Source of the DNA: a virus
Strand: one strand, 5' to 3'
IMG/VR virus record: IMGVR_UViG_3300008114_000471
Location: 1 to 27,922 of that record
DNA length: 27,922 nucleotides
Shown here piece after piece: positions 1 through 6,445 of this stretch. The stretch's first letter is position 1. Each line of letters opens with the position of its first letter. Made by a program: the position numbers and the translations under genes. Below the pieces are notes generated by a model. It was not told the DNA's origin and ran no database searches. It saw only the letters and a program-made list of their open reading frames with translations.

Positions 1-85
1 AGAGTTCATCATATACATCAAGCAGGTCAAGCATCGCTAAGGCGAAAGCCTCTTTGATTTTCATTAGTTCTTCTCTTGTTCTCAT
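1..85 (-). CDS. Partial small protein, cut by the window edge
   Basis: The first 28 codons of a minus-strand gene are visible, beginning MRTREELMKIKEAFALAML and continuing out of the window. The ATG overlaps the stop of the preceding gene as ATGA, and a good ribosome site (TAGGAGC) lies about 8 bases upstream, so translation is probably coupled. The visible part is a charged amphipathic helix with no recognisable motif. It is the last member seen of the leftward early-type cluster. Function unknown; confidence rests on the start signal and the overlap. Confidence 0.6.
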   Translation of the reverse strand, partial: MRTREELMKIKEAFALAMLDLLDVYDEL

Positions 86-225
86 TCACTTGCTCCTATC
101 TTAGCGAAGGCACAAGTTTGGCATAGGTAATAATCCCAATCGTTTTGGTCATTGACTGGGATTACAAGTAGGATGCCACACTTTTGGCATTCTGATTTGA
201 AATAGGTTTTAGTCTGTTGTGTCAC
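82..225 (-). CDS. Small zinc-ribbon protein (47 aa)
   Basis: This 47-residue protein has two CxxC knuckles, CQKC near residue 13 and CQTC near residue 35, separated by about 19 residues. That is the classic spacing of a zinc ribbon. I chose the GTG at 225 rather than an upstream ATG at 297 because GGAG sits 6 bases before the GTG and because the longer version would overlap the preceding gene by 89 bases; the GTG version overlaps it by only 17. Zinc ribbons of this size in phages often bind nucleic acid or a host protein, but nothing here says which. It sits between two other small genes in a translationally coupled run. Function unknown. Confidence 0.65.
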   Translation of the reverse strand: MTQQTKTYFKSECQKCGILLVIPVNDQNDWDYYLCQTCAFAKIGASE

Positions 226-451
226 TATAGTCTCCAATGTGTTCGTTGACACGTTCTTCGCCCCACATTTTTTGCCAACACTCAGGGTGAACACCACTAA
301 TTATCTGCTCCCTGAATGGTGCTGTCAAGGACTGAAATGCTCTGCCCACATATTCACCTCTGAGATAGGTGAATAGTTCGTGTTCTTCTACGGCGATTGA
401 GCCTACCTTGAAGCACACTGGGCAACGCTTGGTCATATAAATGGTCTTCAT
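209..451 (-). CDS. Small Cys-containing protein (80 aa), possible zinc finger
   Basis: An 80-residue protein with CPVC at residues 10-13 and an HPEC segment near residue 57, which together could make one zinc site. The rest is mixed charged and aromatic sequence with no family I recognise. Its ATG overlaps the stop of the upstream membrane-protein gene as ATGA and its 3' end overlaps the next gene, so it sits firmly in a coupled operon. A second in-frame ATG at codon 6 is an alternative start. The gene is probably real because of this packing; its role is unknown. Confidence 0.65.
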   Translation of the reverse strand: MKTIYMTKRCPVCFKVGSIAVEEHELFTYLRGEYVGRAFQSLTAPFREQIISGVHPECWQKMWGEERVNEHIGDYSDTTD

Positions 452-600
452 CTCTGAGCCCTTTCTATTTTTAACAGCCTAACTACATCCCAATAATGAC
501 GCTCCCACCTGTAGGCTGAGCGCATAGTCAATAATAAAACAGCCAATTGTGTGACTATTAGAATACATATAGCCACAATTGTTCCCATATCTAAATACAT
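448..600 (-). CDS. Small single-pass membrane protein (50 aa)
   Basis: This short reading frame encodes 50 residues. It has a strongly hydrophobic stretch at about residues 6-25 (GTIVAICILIVTQLAVLLL) followed by a basic and aromatic tail (RSAYRWERHYW). That is the pattern of a single membrane helix with the positive tail in the cytoplasm. The stop overlaps the next gene's start as ATGA, which argues that it is translated. A second possible ATG is at codon 5. The ribosome site is weak (CAGG close to the ATG, AGGAAAGG further up). Small phage membrane proteins can be holins, superinfection-exclusion factors or host-membrane effectors; which applies here cannot be told. Confidence 0.6.
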   Translation of the reverse strand: MYLDMGTIVAICILIVTQLAVLLLTMRSAYRWERHYWDVVRLLKIERAQR

Positions 601-645
601 ATCCTGAACCCTGTTCCTTTCCTGCGGATTACCGCTGGCGCTGGC

Positions 646-691
646 AAAAAAAATTAAGTGGGCTAGCCAGAGCCGAAGCCCTGACTAGCCC
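646..691 (-). terminator. Rho-independent terminator, minus strand
   Basis: Read on the minus strand, positions 691 down to 660 form a 14-pair stem (two G-U pairs) closed by a UUCG tetraloop. It is followed by a run of eight T at 653-646. Seven bases separate the stem from the T run, which is not ideal. It begins 8 bases after the stop of the SSB-like gene. It would end or attenuate transcription between that gene and the small membrane-protein gene. Confidence 0.6.
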
Positions 692-698
692 TGAAGAA

Positions 699-1019
699 CT
701 ACTTGACGAACTCCAACGCGGTGACAATTTGGTTGTCATACCACTTGGTTTGACCTGCGTTCTCACGAACTGTGGTTGTGAGGTAACCGCTAAGATTAAC
801 GGCGAACTCGGCGTTGTCGGCAATCATTGGACGCAATTGACCAATGATGGCAGGGTCTTGAATCGTAACCTGACGGCTAGCGATGAAGCGTGAGCGGATA
901 GAACCATCTGGTAGGTATTCTACCTGACGGGATTGGACTATACCTTTGACTACATTGCCATAGTCTCTGATTGACTTAAGCAATGCGTTGTTGAAGGTAA
1001 ATGAGTTAACTGTGTTCAC
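699..1019 (-). CDS. SSB-like OB-fold protein (106 aa)
   Basis: A 106-residue protein with a GTG start preceded by AAAGGAG at 8-base spacing. The C-terminal part, around residues 75-106 (NLSGYLTTTVRENAG, then KWYDNQIVTALEF), follows the pattern of the last OB-fold strands of bacterial single-stranded DNA-binding proteins: a G-x-L-x-T strand, a loop with a conserved Gly, then an aromatic and an I/V-rich strand. The earlier VKGIVQSRQVEYLPDGS could be the first strands. It lacks the acidic C-terminal tail of typical SSBs. By family knowledge it would coat single-stranded DNA during replication. The identification is by pattern only; a different small OB-fold or beta-barrel protein remains possible. 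Confidence 0.6.
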   Translation of the reverse strand: MNTVNSFTFNNALLKSIRDYGNVVKGIVQSRQVEYLPDGSIRSRFIASRQVTIQDPAIIGQLRPMIADNAEFAVNLSGYLTTTVRENAGQTKWYDNQIVTALEFVK

Positions 1020-1039
1020 TTTCGGTCTCCTTTGTTGGG

Positions 1040-1073
1040 GGCGTATCCCCCTTCATCAAGAAGGGGGTGCGCC
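1040..1073. other. Intergenic hairpin between zinc-ribbon and SSB-like genes
   Basis: CCCCCTTC at 1047-1054 pairs perfectly with GAAGGGGG at 1060-1067 around a 5-base loop. The stem is extended by GGCG (1040-1043) with CGCC (1070-1073) across a small internal loop. No T run follows on either strand. It lies just upstream of the SSB-like gene's ribosome site, so it could be an RNA-processing, attenuation or mRNA-stability element. Confidence 0.5.
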
Positions 1074-1083
1074 TTGGTTAGAT

Positions 1084-1494
1084 TTAGTTACAATTAGGAC
1101 AGTGTGTAGCCTTGTTATAGACCAAGTGGCAAGCCTGACAGATGGTCTCAGCGGGTGTAATGATGAGACTCGTATCTAGGTCATAGATACGGTCAGCCAA
1201 TTGACTAATTGGCTCGGTGAACTCGTCCCGTATTACCTTGACGAGTTCGCCAGTTTCATCATCAACATATTCTCTGGTCACAACTTGGGATGAAATCCAA
1301 TCGTGACCTGAAGGTTCATCAGTAATGATGGACCAAACGAACTTATACTGGAGATTGCCGTCATCAACAATTTGATGGGCAATCGTAATGTCACGACTGT
1401 CTCGTAGTTCCTGACAGTCAGGACATAGTTCGGTTAACGCTTGGCATTGATAGCACATTTGTGTGATTGAGATGCCATTGCTTTCTGTATACAT
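1084..1494 (-). CDS. Double zinc-ribbon protein (136 aa)
   Basis: A 136-residue protein with one zinc-ribbon-like half at each end. The N-terminal CYQC and CPDC lie at residues 14-30, and the C-terminal CQAC and CPNC lie within the last 20 residues; the protein ends CPNCN. The middle is acidic and beta-rich with no motif I recognise. I chose the ATG at 1494 because GAAAGGAAAG lies just upstream; a longer frame starting at 1551 lacks such a signal and reads through the palindrome at 1509-1523. It is the first gene of the leftward cluster. Such proteins can bind DNA, RNA or RNA polymerase, but the role is unknown. Confidence 0.65.
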   Translation of the reverse strand: MYTESNGISITQMCYQCQALTELCPDCQELRDSRDITIAHQIVDDGNLQYKFVWSIITDEPSGHDWISSQVVTREYVDDETGELVKVIRDEFTEPISQLADRIYDLDTSLIITPAETICQACHLVYNKATHCPNCN

Positions 1495-1508
1495 ACTTTC
1501 CTTTCTGT

Positions 1509-1523
1509 CTACCAACTTGGTAG
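1509..1523. promoter_or_regulatory. Perfect palindrome, possible operator
   Basis: CTACCAA and TTGGTAG are perfect 7-base arms around a single C. The element lies 15-29 bases upstream of the first ATG of the leftward cluster, close to its ribosome site. A dyad like this in that position is typical of a repressor operator, or of an RNA hairpin controlling translation. No repressor gene is visible in the window. Confidence 0.4.
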
Positions 1524-1555
1524 AACGCGGACAGCAGTATCGCCCTGTCACTCTT

Positions 1556-1588
1556 GCCCTGTCTGCCGAATAGGCAGACGTCTAGGGC
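1556..1588. other. Long hairpin in the divergent region
   Basis: GTCTGCC (1561-1567) and GGCAGAC (1573-1579) pair around a 5-base loop. The stem is extended by GCCCT (1556-1560) with AGGGC (1584-1588) across a 4-base bulge. A second copy of GCCCTGTC lies at 1542-1549. A smaller perfect repeat, AATCGC/GCGATT, follows at 1592-1608. It lies in the leader of the leftward genes or at the start of the structured block. Confidence 0.5.
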
Positions 1589-1613
1589 GACAATCGCGTT
1601 AAGCGATTTGACA

Positions 1614-1870
1614 GGAAGCGATACAATGGAAGCGATGTAGGAGCACGAGCCAGACGGCGGCGAAGCGCGGCGTAGACGCGCCGACGACGTGGCGAGAGCA
1701 GGGCGCCAGAGTATGGCTGCGTGTAACGCTGACATACGAGATGCGTGGAACGCATCGGGCGCTTGCGGTGCGACGCATAAAGCGAACACGATAGCCTAGC
1801 AAAGGCTAGCGTGAAGCGGTGCGTCCAGCATTAGTGACCGCCAGCCACTGATGCTTTGGCTTTTAGTTTT
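1614..1870 (+). ncRNA. Candidate structured non-coding RNA, GC-rich
   Basis: No convincing protein frame covers this stretch on either strand. From 1621 to 1800 I count 112 G or C in 180 bases (62%), against about 37% in a sample of the giant gene. It is packed with short hairpins: GTATG/CATAC enclosing GCGT/ACGC (1711-1737), GATGCGT/ACGCATC (1740-1756), CGCTT/AAGCG enclosing GCG/CGC (1760-1784) and TAGCC/GGCTA (1792-1808). It ends in a terminator-like stem with T-rich tail at 1827-1870, which fixes the likely strand as plus. GGAAGCGAT is repeated at 1614-1622 and 1628-1636, with a TACAAT -10-like box at 1622-1627. No known RNA family is recognised. The start is uncertain. Confidence 0.4.
1827..1870 (+). 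terminator. Terminator-like hairpin, plus strand
   Basis: AGCATTAGTG at 1827-1836 pairs with CACTGATGCT at 1846-1855 (10 pairs, one G-U) around a 9-base loop. A T-rich stretch (TTTTAGTTTTT) at 1861-1871 follows. It would end a transcript coming from the GC-rich block and insulate it from the terminase side. Five bases separate the stem from the T stretch. Confidence 0.5.
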
Positions 1871-1920
1871 TGTATTTAATAAGCCGAGCCCCAGTATCTG
1901 TATTATTATGGGCGAGGGAG

Positions 1921-2262
1921 ACTGTCTCCTGTCCAGCGCCTGCTGTAACAGGACAGACAGTGACATCAAATTAGGCAGGCGGGGTCTTTAGACCCCAGAC
2001 TGTTTAATTTGTCTGGTCTGTATTGTAGGTAACTACCAAAACTATTTTCTAGTACAAAGCCTATGCCCCCTGTTCTGTACTGATATGTCCTATTTTGTCA
2101 TATTGTATTCTGTGATTTGTATAACAATTTGGTAACAAACCGTTCGGTTTGGCTGTTTGAACGGATTAATACTATATAGGGGCACAAAGTGCCCACAGAC
2201 AGTAGCAAAGTCTTTCGGACTTTGCGTACAGACTGTATCTACTATCTGTTACTAACTGTCTA
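1921..2262. repeat. Array of inverted repeats and ACAGACAGT motifs before the terminase gene
   Basis: At least six hairpins follow one another in this gene-free stretch. They are ACTGTCTCCTGT with its complement at 1921-1961 (2-base bulge), GGGGTCT/AGACCCC (1981-1996), AGTACA/TGTACT (2051-2081), CAAACCG/CGGTTTG (2136-2151), GGGCAC/GTGCCC (2180-2194), and GCAAAGTC/GACTTTGC (2205-2225). The last is nested in an 11-base near-perfect outer arm pair at 2195-2205 and 2239-2249. ACAGACAGT occurs at 1953-1961 and 2195-2203, and the inverse ACTGTCT at 1921-1927 and 2255-2261. Position next to the terminase suggests a packaging (cos/pac) site, late-operon leader or origin; none of these is proven. Confidence 0.5.
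2095..2178 (+). promoter_or_regulatory. Candidate late promoter(s)
   Basis: Two sigma70-like pairs are possible: TTGTCA (2095-2100) with TGTATA (2118-2123, 17-base spacer), and TTGGCT (2149-2154) with TATATA (2173-2178, 18-base spacer). Both would read into the terminase operon. Matches are moderate and AT-rich DNA yields such pairs by chance, so this is a weak call. Confidence 0.25.
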
Positions 2263-2309
2263 TATAGTTTTAAGATGGGACAGCCGAGGGTTGGGCGCCA
2301 CACAAAGCA

Positions 2310-4094
2310 ATGGCTGAGGTGGGCAAGCAACCCGACACCATCCGAATCTGGTGTATGCGGGACCCTAAGTTTGCCACTGACCTAGCCCAAGCCAAAGAAG
2401 ATTCTAAAGAACGAAGCCTAACCGCTCTGGGGATAGCAAGGGATGAAATTGACTTCCCACAATTTTCAGAAATGTTTTTGGACCAAAGAGTCTTTCCACA
2501 CCATCAGGATTGGATTGACTTACTAGAGGGACGCGAGCCAACTTGGCTTCACCAAAATATGATTTATGAGAAGGGCGACCCAAACCGTCTTCTTATAAAT
2601 GTGCCACCTGAGCACGCTAAGTCCACCGTAATAACGGTGAACTACTCTACATATCGCATCGCGTTAAATCCTAATGTCAGAATCATCGTAGTTTCTAAGA
2701 CGCTAGTCAAAGCACGGGAATTCGTGTACGCAATTAAACAAAGGTTAAGCCACCCGCGTTGGTTGAAGTTGCAAACAACTTTTGGACCCGAGGGAGGATG
2801 GAAGGAAGATTCCGATACCTGGCGTGTTGACACCGTTTATTTGGGAAGCGATGCACGTAATTCATCTGAGAAAGACCCGACTATTCAGGCTCTCGGTATG
2901 GGCGGTCAAATTTACGGTGCCCGTGCCGACCTAATAATTTTGGACGACTGTATAACCACTGCTAATGCTCACGAGTACGACAAGCAGATTAACTGGTTAC
3001 AAAAAGAAGTAATTACCCGTTTGGGTAAGAACGGTAAGTTGTTAGTAGTAGGGACAAGAATTGCACCAAATGATTTTTATAAAGAACTACGTGACCCGAA
3101 ACATTGGTCTGGTGGTAGGTCGCCTTTTACTTATATGGGTATGCCTGCTGTTCTGGAGTATGCAGAAAAGCCGAAGAACTGGGTTACGCTTTGGGCAAAG
3201 TCGGACGCTCCGTGGGATGGCGATGATGAGACACCTGACGAAGAAGGACTCTACACAAAGTGGGATGGACCGACACTAGCACGGCGCCGAGGCGAGGTAA
3301 CACCCTCTACTTGGGCATTGGTTTATCAGCAAGAAGATGTAACAGAAGATTCCATTTTTCCCGCTGAACTTGTTCAGGGTTCTATAAATGGGATGAGAAA
3401 GCGTGGTCCTTTGAGACCAGGTTCTGCTGGACATCCAAGTCAAGTTGAAGGTTATACCGTTGTGGGATTTGACCCTGCTATGGGTGCTGGTCGTGCAGCG
3501 TTTGTTGCTATGACCTATAACCGACACGATGGAAAGATTTATGTTTTAGATTGTATGGATATGGCAGAACCTACGCCACAAAAAATCCGACAAGCAATTG
3601 AAGAATTTGTTCAAAGGTATAAACCCCAAGAACTAAGAGTTGAAATTAACGCTCACCAAAAAGCCTATGCACTAGACTCAGATTTACAACAGTGGCTTGC
3701 AGGTTACGGCGTAAGGTTAAACTCACACTTCACAGGCAAAAATAAATGGGACACAAACTTTGGTGTTGCTGGTATGTCTCCATTATTTGGAAGTACAGCA
3801 AATGGTAAACACCAAAAGAATAATATAATTGAGTTACCAAGTACTGAAGGTTCTGAAGGACTTAAGGCTTTGGTTCAACAATTATTAACCTGGCGTCCTA
3901 ATGGCAGAGGTAAGACTGACTGCGTTATGGCACTGTGGTTTGGTGTTTTAAGATGTCGTGAATTTATGCAACAAAATTCCTATGTCCAGAAGTACGCACA
4001 CAATCGGTGGGCAACCAGGGCTCAGGTAGCAAAAAGATACTCAGTTAACTTAGACGATGCAATTGCAGAGCAATGGCAACAGACCTATGGATAG
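2310..4094 (+). CDS. terL: Terminase large subunit (DNA-packaging ATPase/nuclease)
   Basis: The 594-residue product powers DNA translocation into the prohead and cuts the concatemer. The ATPase half has a Walker A-like loop PPEHAKST (99-106), Walker B LIILDD (208-213) and coupling motif VVGTR (246-250). The RNase H-like nuclease half has the acidic triad as GFDPA (Asp388), VEINAH (Glu446) and KTDCVMAL (Asp537). Length suits the family. The N-terminus is odd: the ATG at 2310 has no ribosome site and begins inside what looks like a helix-turn-helix (AEVGKQPDTIRIW). The missing first part (MGQPRVGRHTKQW) is encoded from an ATG at 2275 in another frame. Either a -1 frameshift or a base error joins them. 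It starts the late operon; no separate small-subunit gene is seen. Confidence 0.93.
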   Translation: MAEVGKQPDTIRIWCMRDPKFATDLAQAKEDSKERSLTALGIARDEIDFPQFSEMFLDQRVFPHHQDWIDLLEGREPTWLHQNMIYEKGDPNRLLINVPPEHAKSTVITVNYSTYRIALNPNVRIIVVSKTLVKAREFVYAIKQRLSHPRWLKLQTTFGPEGGWKEDSDTWRVDTVYLGSDARNSSEKDPTIQALGMGGQIYGARADLIILDDCITTANAHEYDKQINWLQKEVITRLGKNGKLLVVGTRIAPNDFYKELRDPKHWSGGRSPFTYMGMPAVLEYAEKPKNWVTLWAKSDAPWDGDDETPDEEGLYTKWDGPTLARRRGEVTPSTWALVYQQEDVTEDSIFPAELVQGSINGMRKRGPLRPGSAGHPSQVEGYTVVGFDPAMGAGRAAFVAMTYNRHDGKIYVLDCMDMAEPTPQKIRQAIEEFVQRYKPQELRVEINAHQKAYALDSDLQQWLAGYGVRLNSHFTGKNKWDTNFGVAGMSPLFGSTANGKHQKNNIIELPSTEGSEGLKALVQQLLTWRPNGRGKTDCVMALWFGVLRCREFMQQNSYVQKYAHNRWATRAQVAKRYSVNLDDAIAEQWQQTYG

Positions 4095-4101
4095 GAAGTA
4101 A

Positions 4102-5853
4102 ATGCTCTCTATAGAACAAATTTCAGCACGTGTAGAAAATCTACGTGAACGTGCTGCAGAGCGTGACTCACGCCAACAAGATGTACTTGCTGTTCGTAAA
4201 GGACAGATTTCAAGTGTATACCCAGAGTTTTTTCCAGAGGGCGTAGACGCTAACGTAGTAGCAAACTTTATTGACATTGTTGCCCGTGACCTATCTGAGG
4301 TTATGGCACCATTGCCTTCAGTAAATTGTTCTGCTGCAAATCAGGCTAATGACCGTGCCCGTAAGTTTGCTGACACACGTACTCGCATTGCAACAAATTA
4401 TTTTGCTCATTCAGATTTACAAGTTCAGATGTATACAGGTGCAGACATATACATCACTTTTGGTTTCGTCCCTTTCATTATTGAATTAGACGAAGAAGCA
4501 GGGCTACCGCGTATCCGTATAGAAAACCCAGTGGGCGCTTACCCAGAGTTTGACCGCTATGGACGCTGTATTGCCTTCGCAAAACGCTACTATATGGCAG
4601 CAGGTGAACTAGCATCACAGTTCCCTGAGTATGCACATATCTTGCTTGGTAAAGAAATGTACAAGTCAGATATGAATTACCAGTTAGAGGTTGTTCGTTA
4701 TTATGATGACCAACAATCACTTCTGTATGTACCAGAGCGCAATAACTTAGTTCTATCACAGGCTAAAAATCCTATTGGTAGAATGATGGTTGTAGTAGCA
4801 CGCCGTCCATCTATTGATGGCGAAATGCGTGGACAGTTTGATGATGTACTCGGTATTCAGTTGCTTCGCAACAGGTTCGCATTACTTGCGATGGAAGCAG
4901 CAGAGAAGTCCGTTCAGTCACCAATTGTTTTACCTGCCGATGTTAATGAACTTGAAATGGGTGGCGATGCAGTTATCCGTACTGCTAACCCTGCTGGCGT
5001 ACGCCGTGTTGATTTAAATATTCCACCTGGAGCATTTACTGAACAGGCGTTGCTACAACAAGAACTTAGAACTGGAACTCGTTATCCAGAGGGACGTACT
5101 GGAAACATTGATGCAAGCATTATTACGGGACAAGGCGTTCAAGCCCTTATGGGTGGCTTTGATACACAAGTTAAATCTGCTCAGGCTATTTTTGCTTCTG
5201 CATTAAGAGATGTTATTTCTGTTTGTTTTGAAGTAGATGAAAAATTCTTTGATTATGAAAAGACTATCCGTGGCGTAGATGCTGGTAGTCCATATGAAAT
5301 TACATATAGACCAAGCAAAGACATCAAGAAAGATTATTCTGCTGATGTCCGTTATGGTATGTTGGCTGGTTTAAACCCAGCACAAGGTTTAATTTTTATG
5401 TTACAAGCCCTTGGTGGTGGATTAATTTCAACAGACCTTGCTATGCGTGAGTTACCATTTGGTATTAACGTAACTCAAGAGCAAGAAAAAATTGAGATTG
5501 AGCAAATGCGTAAATCTTTGGTTCAGTCTCTACAAGCCTATACTCAAGCAATTCCACAAATGGCAGTGCAAGGTGCTGACCCATCTGCTGTTATTAAGAA
5601 AGTTGCTGATGTAATTAAGGCACGCCAGAAAGGCGTAGCAATTGAAGATGCTGTTGAAGAAGTCTTTACTCCCGAAGAATTACCTCCTGCTGAGGCAGCC
5701 CCTTCTATGGTTGAGCAACCGTCCCCTGCTCCCGCTGGTGCCTCAGTAGGAGGCGCTCCTTCTTCCCCTGCGCCTTCACTACAGACTTTACTTGCTAGTT
5801 TAAATGCTAGTGGAGAAGGAACAGCAAGCGCAAGGACAGCAATACGTAGATAA
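4102..5853 (+). CDS. Portal protein
   Basis: A 583-residue protein directly after the terminase, 7 bases downstream with AGGAAGT before its ATG. The helical N-terminus, mixed alpha/beta core (for example YEITYRPSKDIKKDYSADV near residues 398-416), a glutamine- and methionine-rich helical region (about 455-520) and the position fit a portal. The portal is the dodecameric ring through which DNA enters and leaves the head. The last 50 or so residues are rich in Pro, Ala and Ser, and probably disordered. I see no protease fused to it. The identification depends on context and overall pattern, since portals share few motifs. Confidence 0.85.
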   Translation: MLSIEQISARVENLRERAAERDSRQQDVLAVRKGQISSVYPEFFPEGVDANVVANFIDIVARDLSEVMAPLPSVNCSAANQANDRARKFADTRTRIATNYFAHSDLQVQMYTGADIYITFGFVPFIIELDEEAGLPRIRIENPVGAYPEFDRYGRCIAFAKRYYMAAGELASQFPEYAHILLGKEMYKSDMNYQLEVVRYYDDQQSLLYVPERNNLVLSQAKNPIGRMMVVVARRPSIDGEMRGQFDDVLGIQLLRNRFALLAMEAAEKSVQSPIVLPADVNELEMGGDAVIRTANPAGVRRVDLNIPPGAFTEQALLQQELRTGTRYPEGRTGNIDASIITGQGVQALMGGFDTQVKSAQAIFASALRDVISVCFEVDEKFFDYEKTIRGVDAGSPYEITYRPSKDIKKDYSADVRYGMLAGLNPAQGLIFMLQALGGGLISTDLAMRELPFGINVTQEQEKIEIEQMRKSLVQSLQAYTQAIPQMAVQGADPSAVIKKVADVIKARQKGVAIEDAVEEVFTPEELPPAEAAPSMVEQPSPAPAGASVGGAPSSPAPSLQTLLASLNASGEGTASARTAIRR

Positions 5854-5867
5854 TCTGTGAGGGGACA

Positions 5868-6437
5868 ATGACAGCAATAGTTGGCATACAAGGAAAAGGA
5901 TGGGCTGTATTAGCAGCCGATTCTGTAACTACATATACAGATAGACCTTACGTTGCTAAGGGATATGACAAGATAAATAAAATTGGCGAATATATGTTAG
6001 CCGTTGCAGGTGATGCAACTGCTGGCGATATCCTTAATTATTTATGGCAACCACCAAAATTAATTAAGACGCAAGACCCAGATAGATTTATGATAGTAAG
6101 AGTTCTTCCGTCTATAAGACAAATTCTTACAGAGCAAGGGTATGACCCTAACCCAGCAAACAAAAAAGATGATGATGCTGGATGGGATGCGTTACTTTGT
6201 TTTAACGGAAAGATATATCAGATTAGCGATGACTACGGTTTTATGCGAGATGATAAAGGTATTTACGCAATTGGTAGTGGCGGAACTATTGCACTAGGTG
6301 CAGTAGCAGCAATGGAAGATAGTTTAAAAACTCACGCAAAAGCAGCCAGTGCAGCAAAGAAAGCAATTAATCTTGCTATTCAATACAACGTATGGTGTGG
6401 TGGAACTGCAAATGTTAAAACGCAATTTACTAAGTAG
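5868..6437 (+). CDS. Ntn-hydrolase of the proteasome-beta/HslV type; candidate capsid maturation protease
   Basis: A 189-residue protein matching the HslV/proteasome beta fold from end to end. It begins MTAIVGIQGKGWAVLAADS. Removal of Met1 would leave Thr2 as the N-terminal nucleophile without a propeptide, as in HslV. The other catalytic positions follow: Asp18 (AADS) and Lys35 (YDKINKIG). The VAGDA turn (46-50) and YAIGSGG segment (133-139) match the glycine motifs lining the active site, and a C-terminal GG-TANV strand completes the fold. GAGGGGAC lies 8 bases before the ATG. It occupies the slot between portal and scaffold where S78-, S49- or U35-type prohead proteases usually lie, and no such protease is seen elsewhere. 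A host-directed proteasome-like role is the alternative. Confidence 0.8.
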   Translation: MTAIVGIQGKGWAVLAADSVTTYTDRPYVAKGYDKINKIGEYMLAVAGDATAGDILNYLWQPPKLIKTQDPDRFMIVRVLPSIRQILTEQGYDPNPANKKDDDAGWDALLCFNGKIYQISDDYGFMRDDKGIYAIGSGGTIALGAVAAMEDSLKTHAKAASAAKKAINLAIQYNVWCGGTANVKTQFTK

Positions 6438-6445
6438 GAGAAAAA

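Noticed and set aside
579-893. 104-residue plus-strand frame opposite the SSB-like gene
   Set aside because: It starts at TTG without a ribosome site, crosses the minus-strand terminator and lies antisense to a gene with a strong start signal.
1418-1789. 123-residue minus-strand frame in the GC-rich block
   Set aside because: High GC makes stops rare; the frame overlaps the palindrome and the start of a better-supported gene, has no ribosome site and has an unnatural composition.
2167-2182. T7-like promoter (TAATAC followed by TATATAGGGG)
   Set aside because: The two halves of the T7 consensus are about five bases too close, there is no phage RNA polymerase in view, and AT-rich DNA produces such matches by chance.
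5544-5891. 115-residue minus-strand frame opposite the portal end
   Set aside because: It is antisense to the Pro/Ala-rich portal tail and has no independent coding signal.
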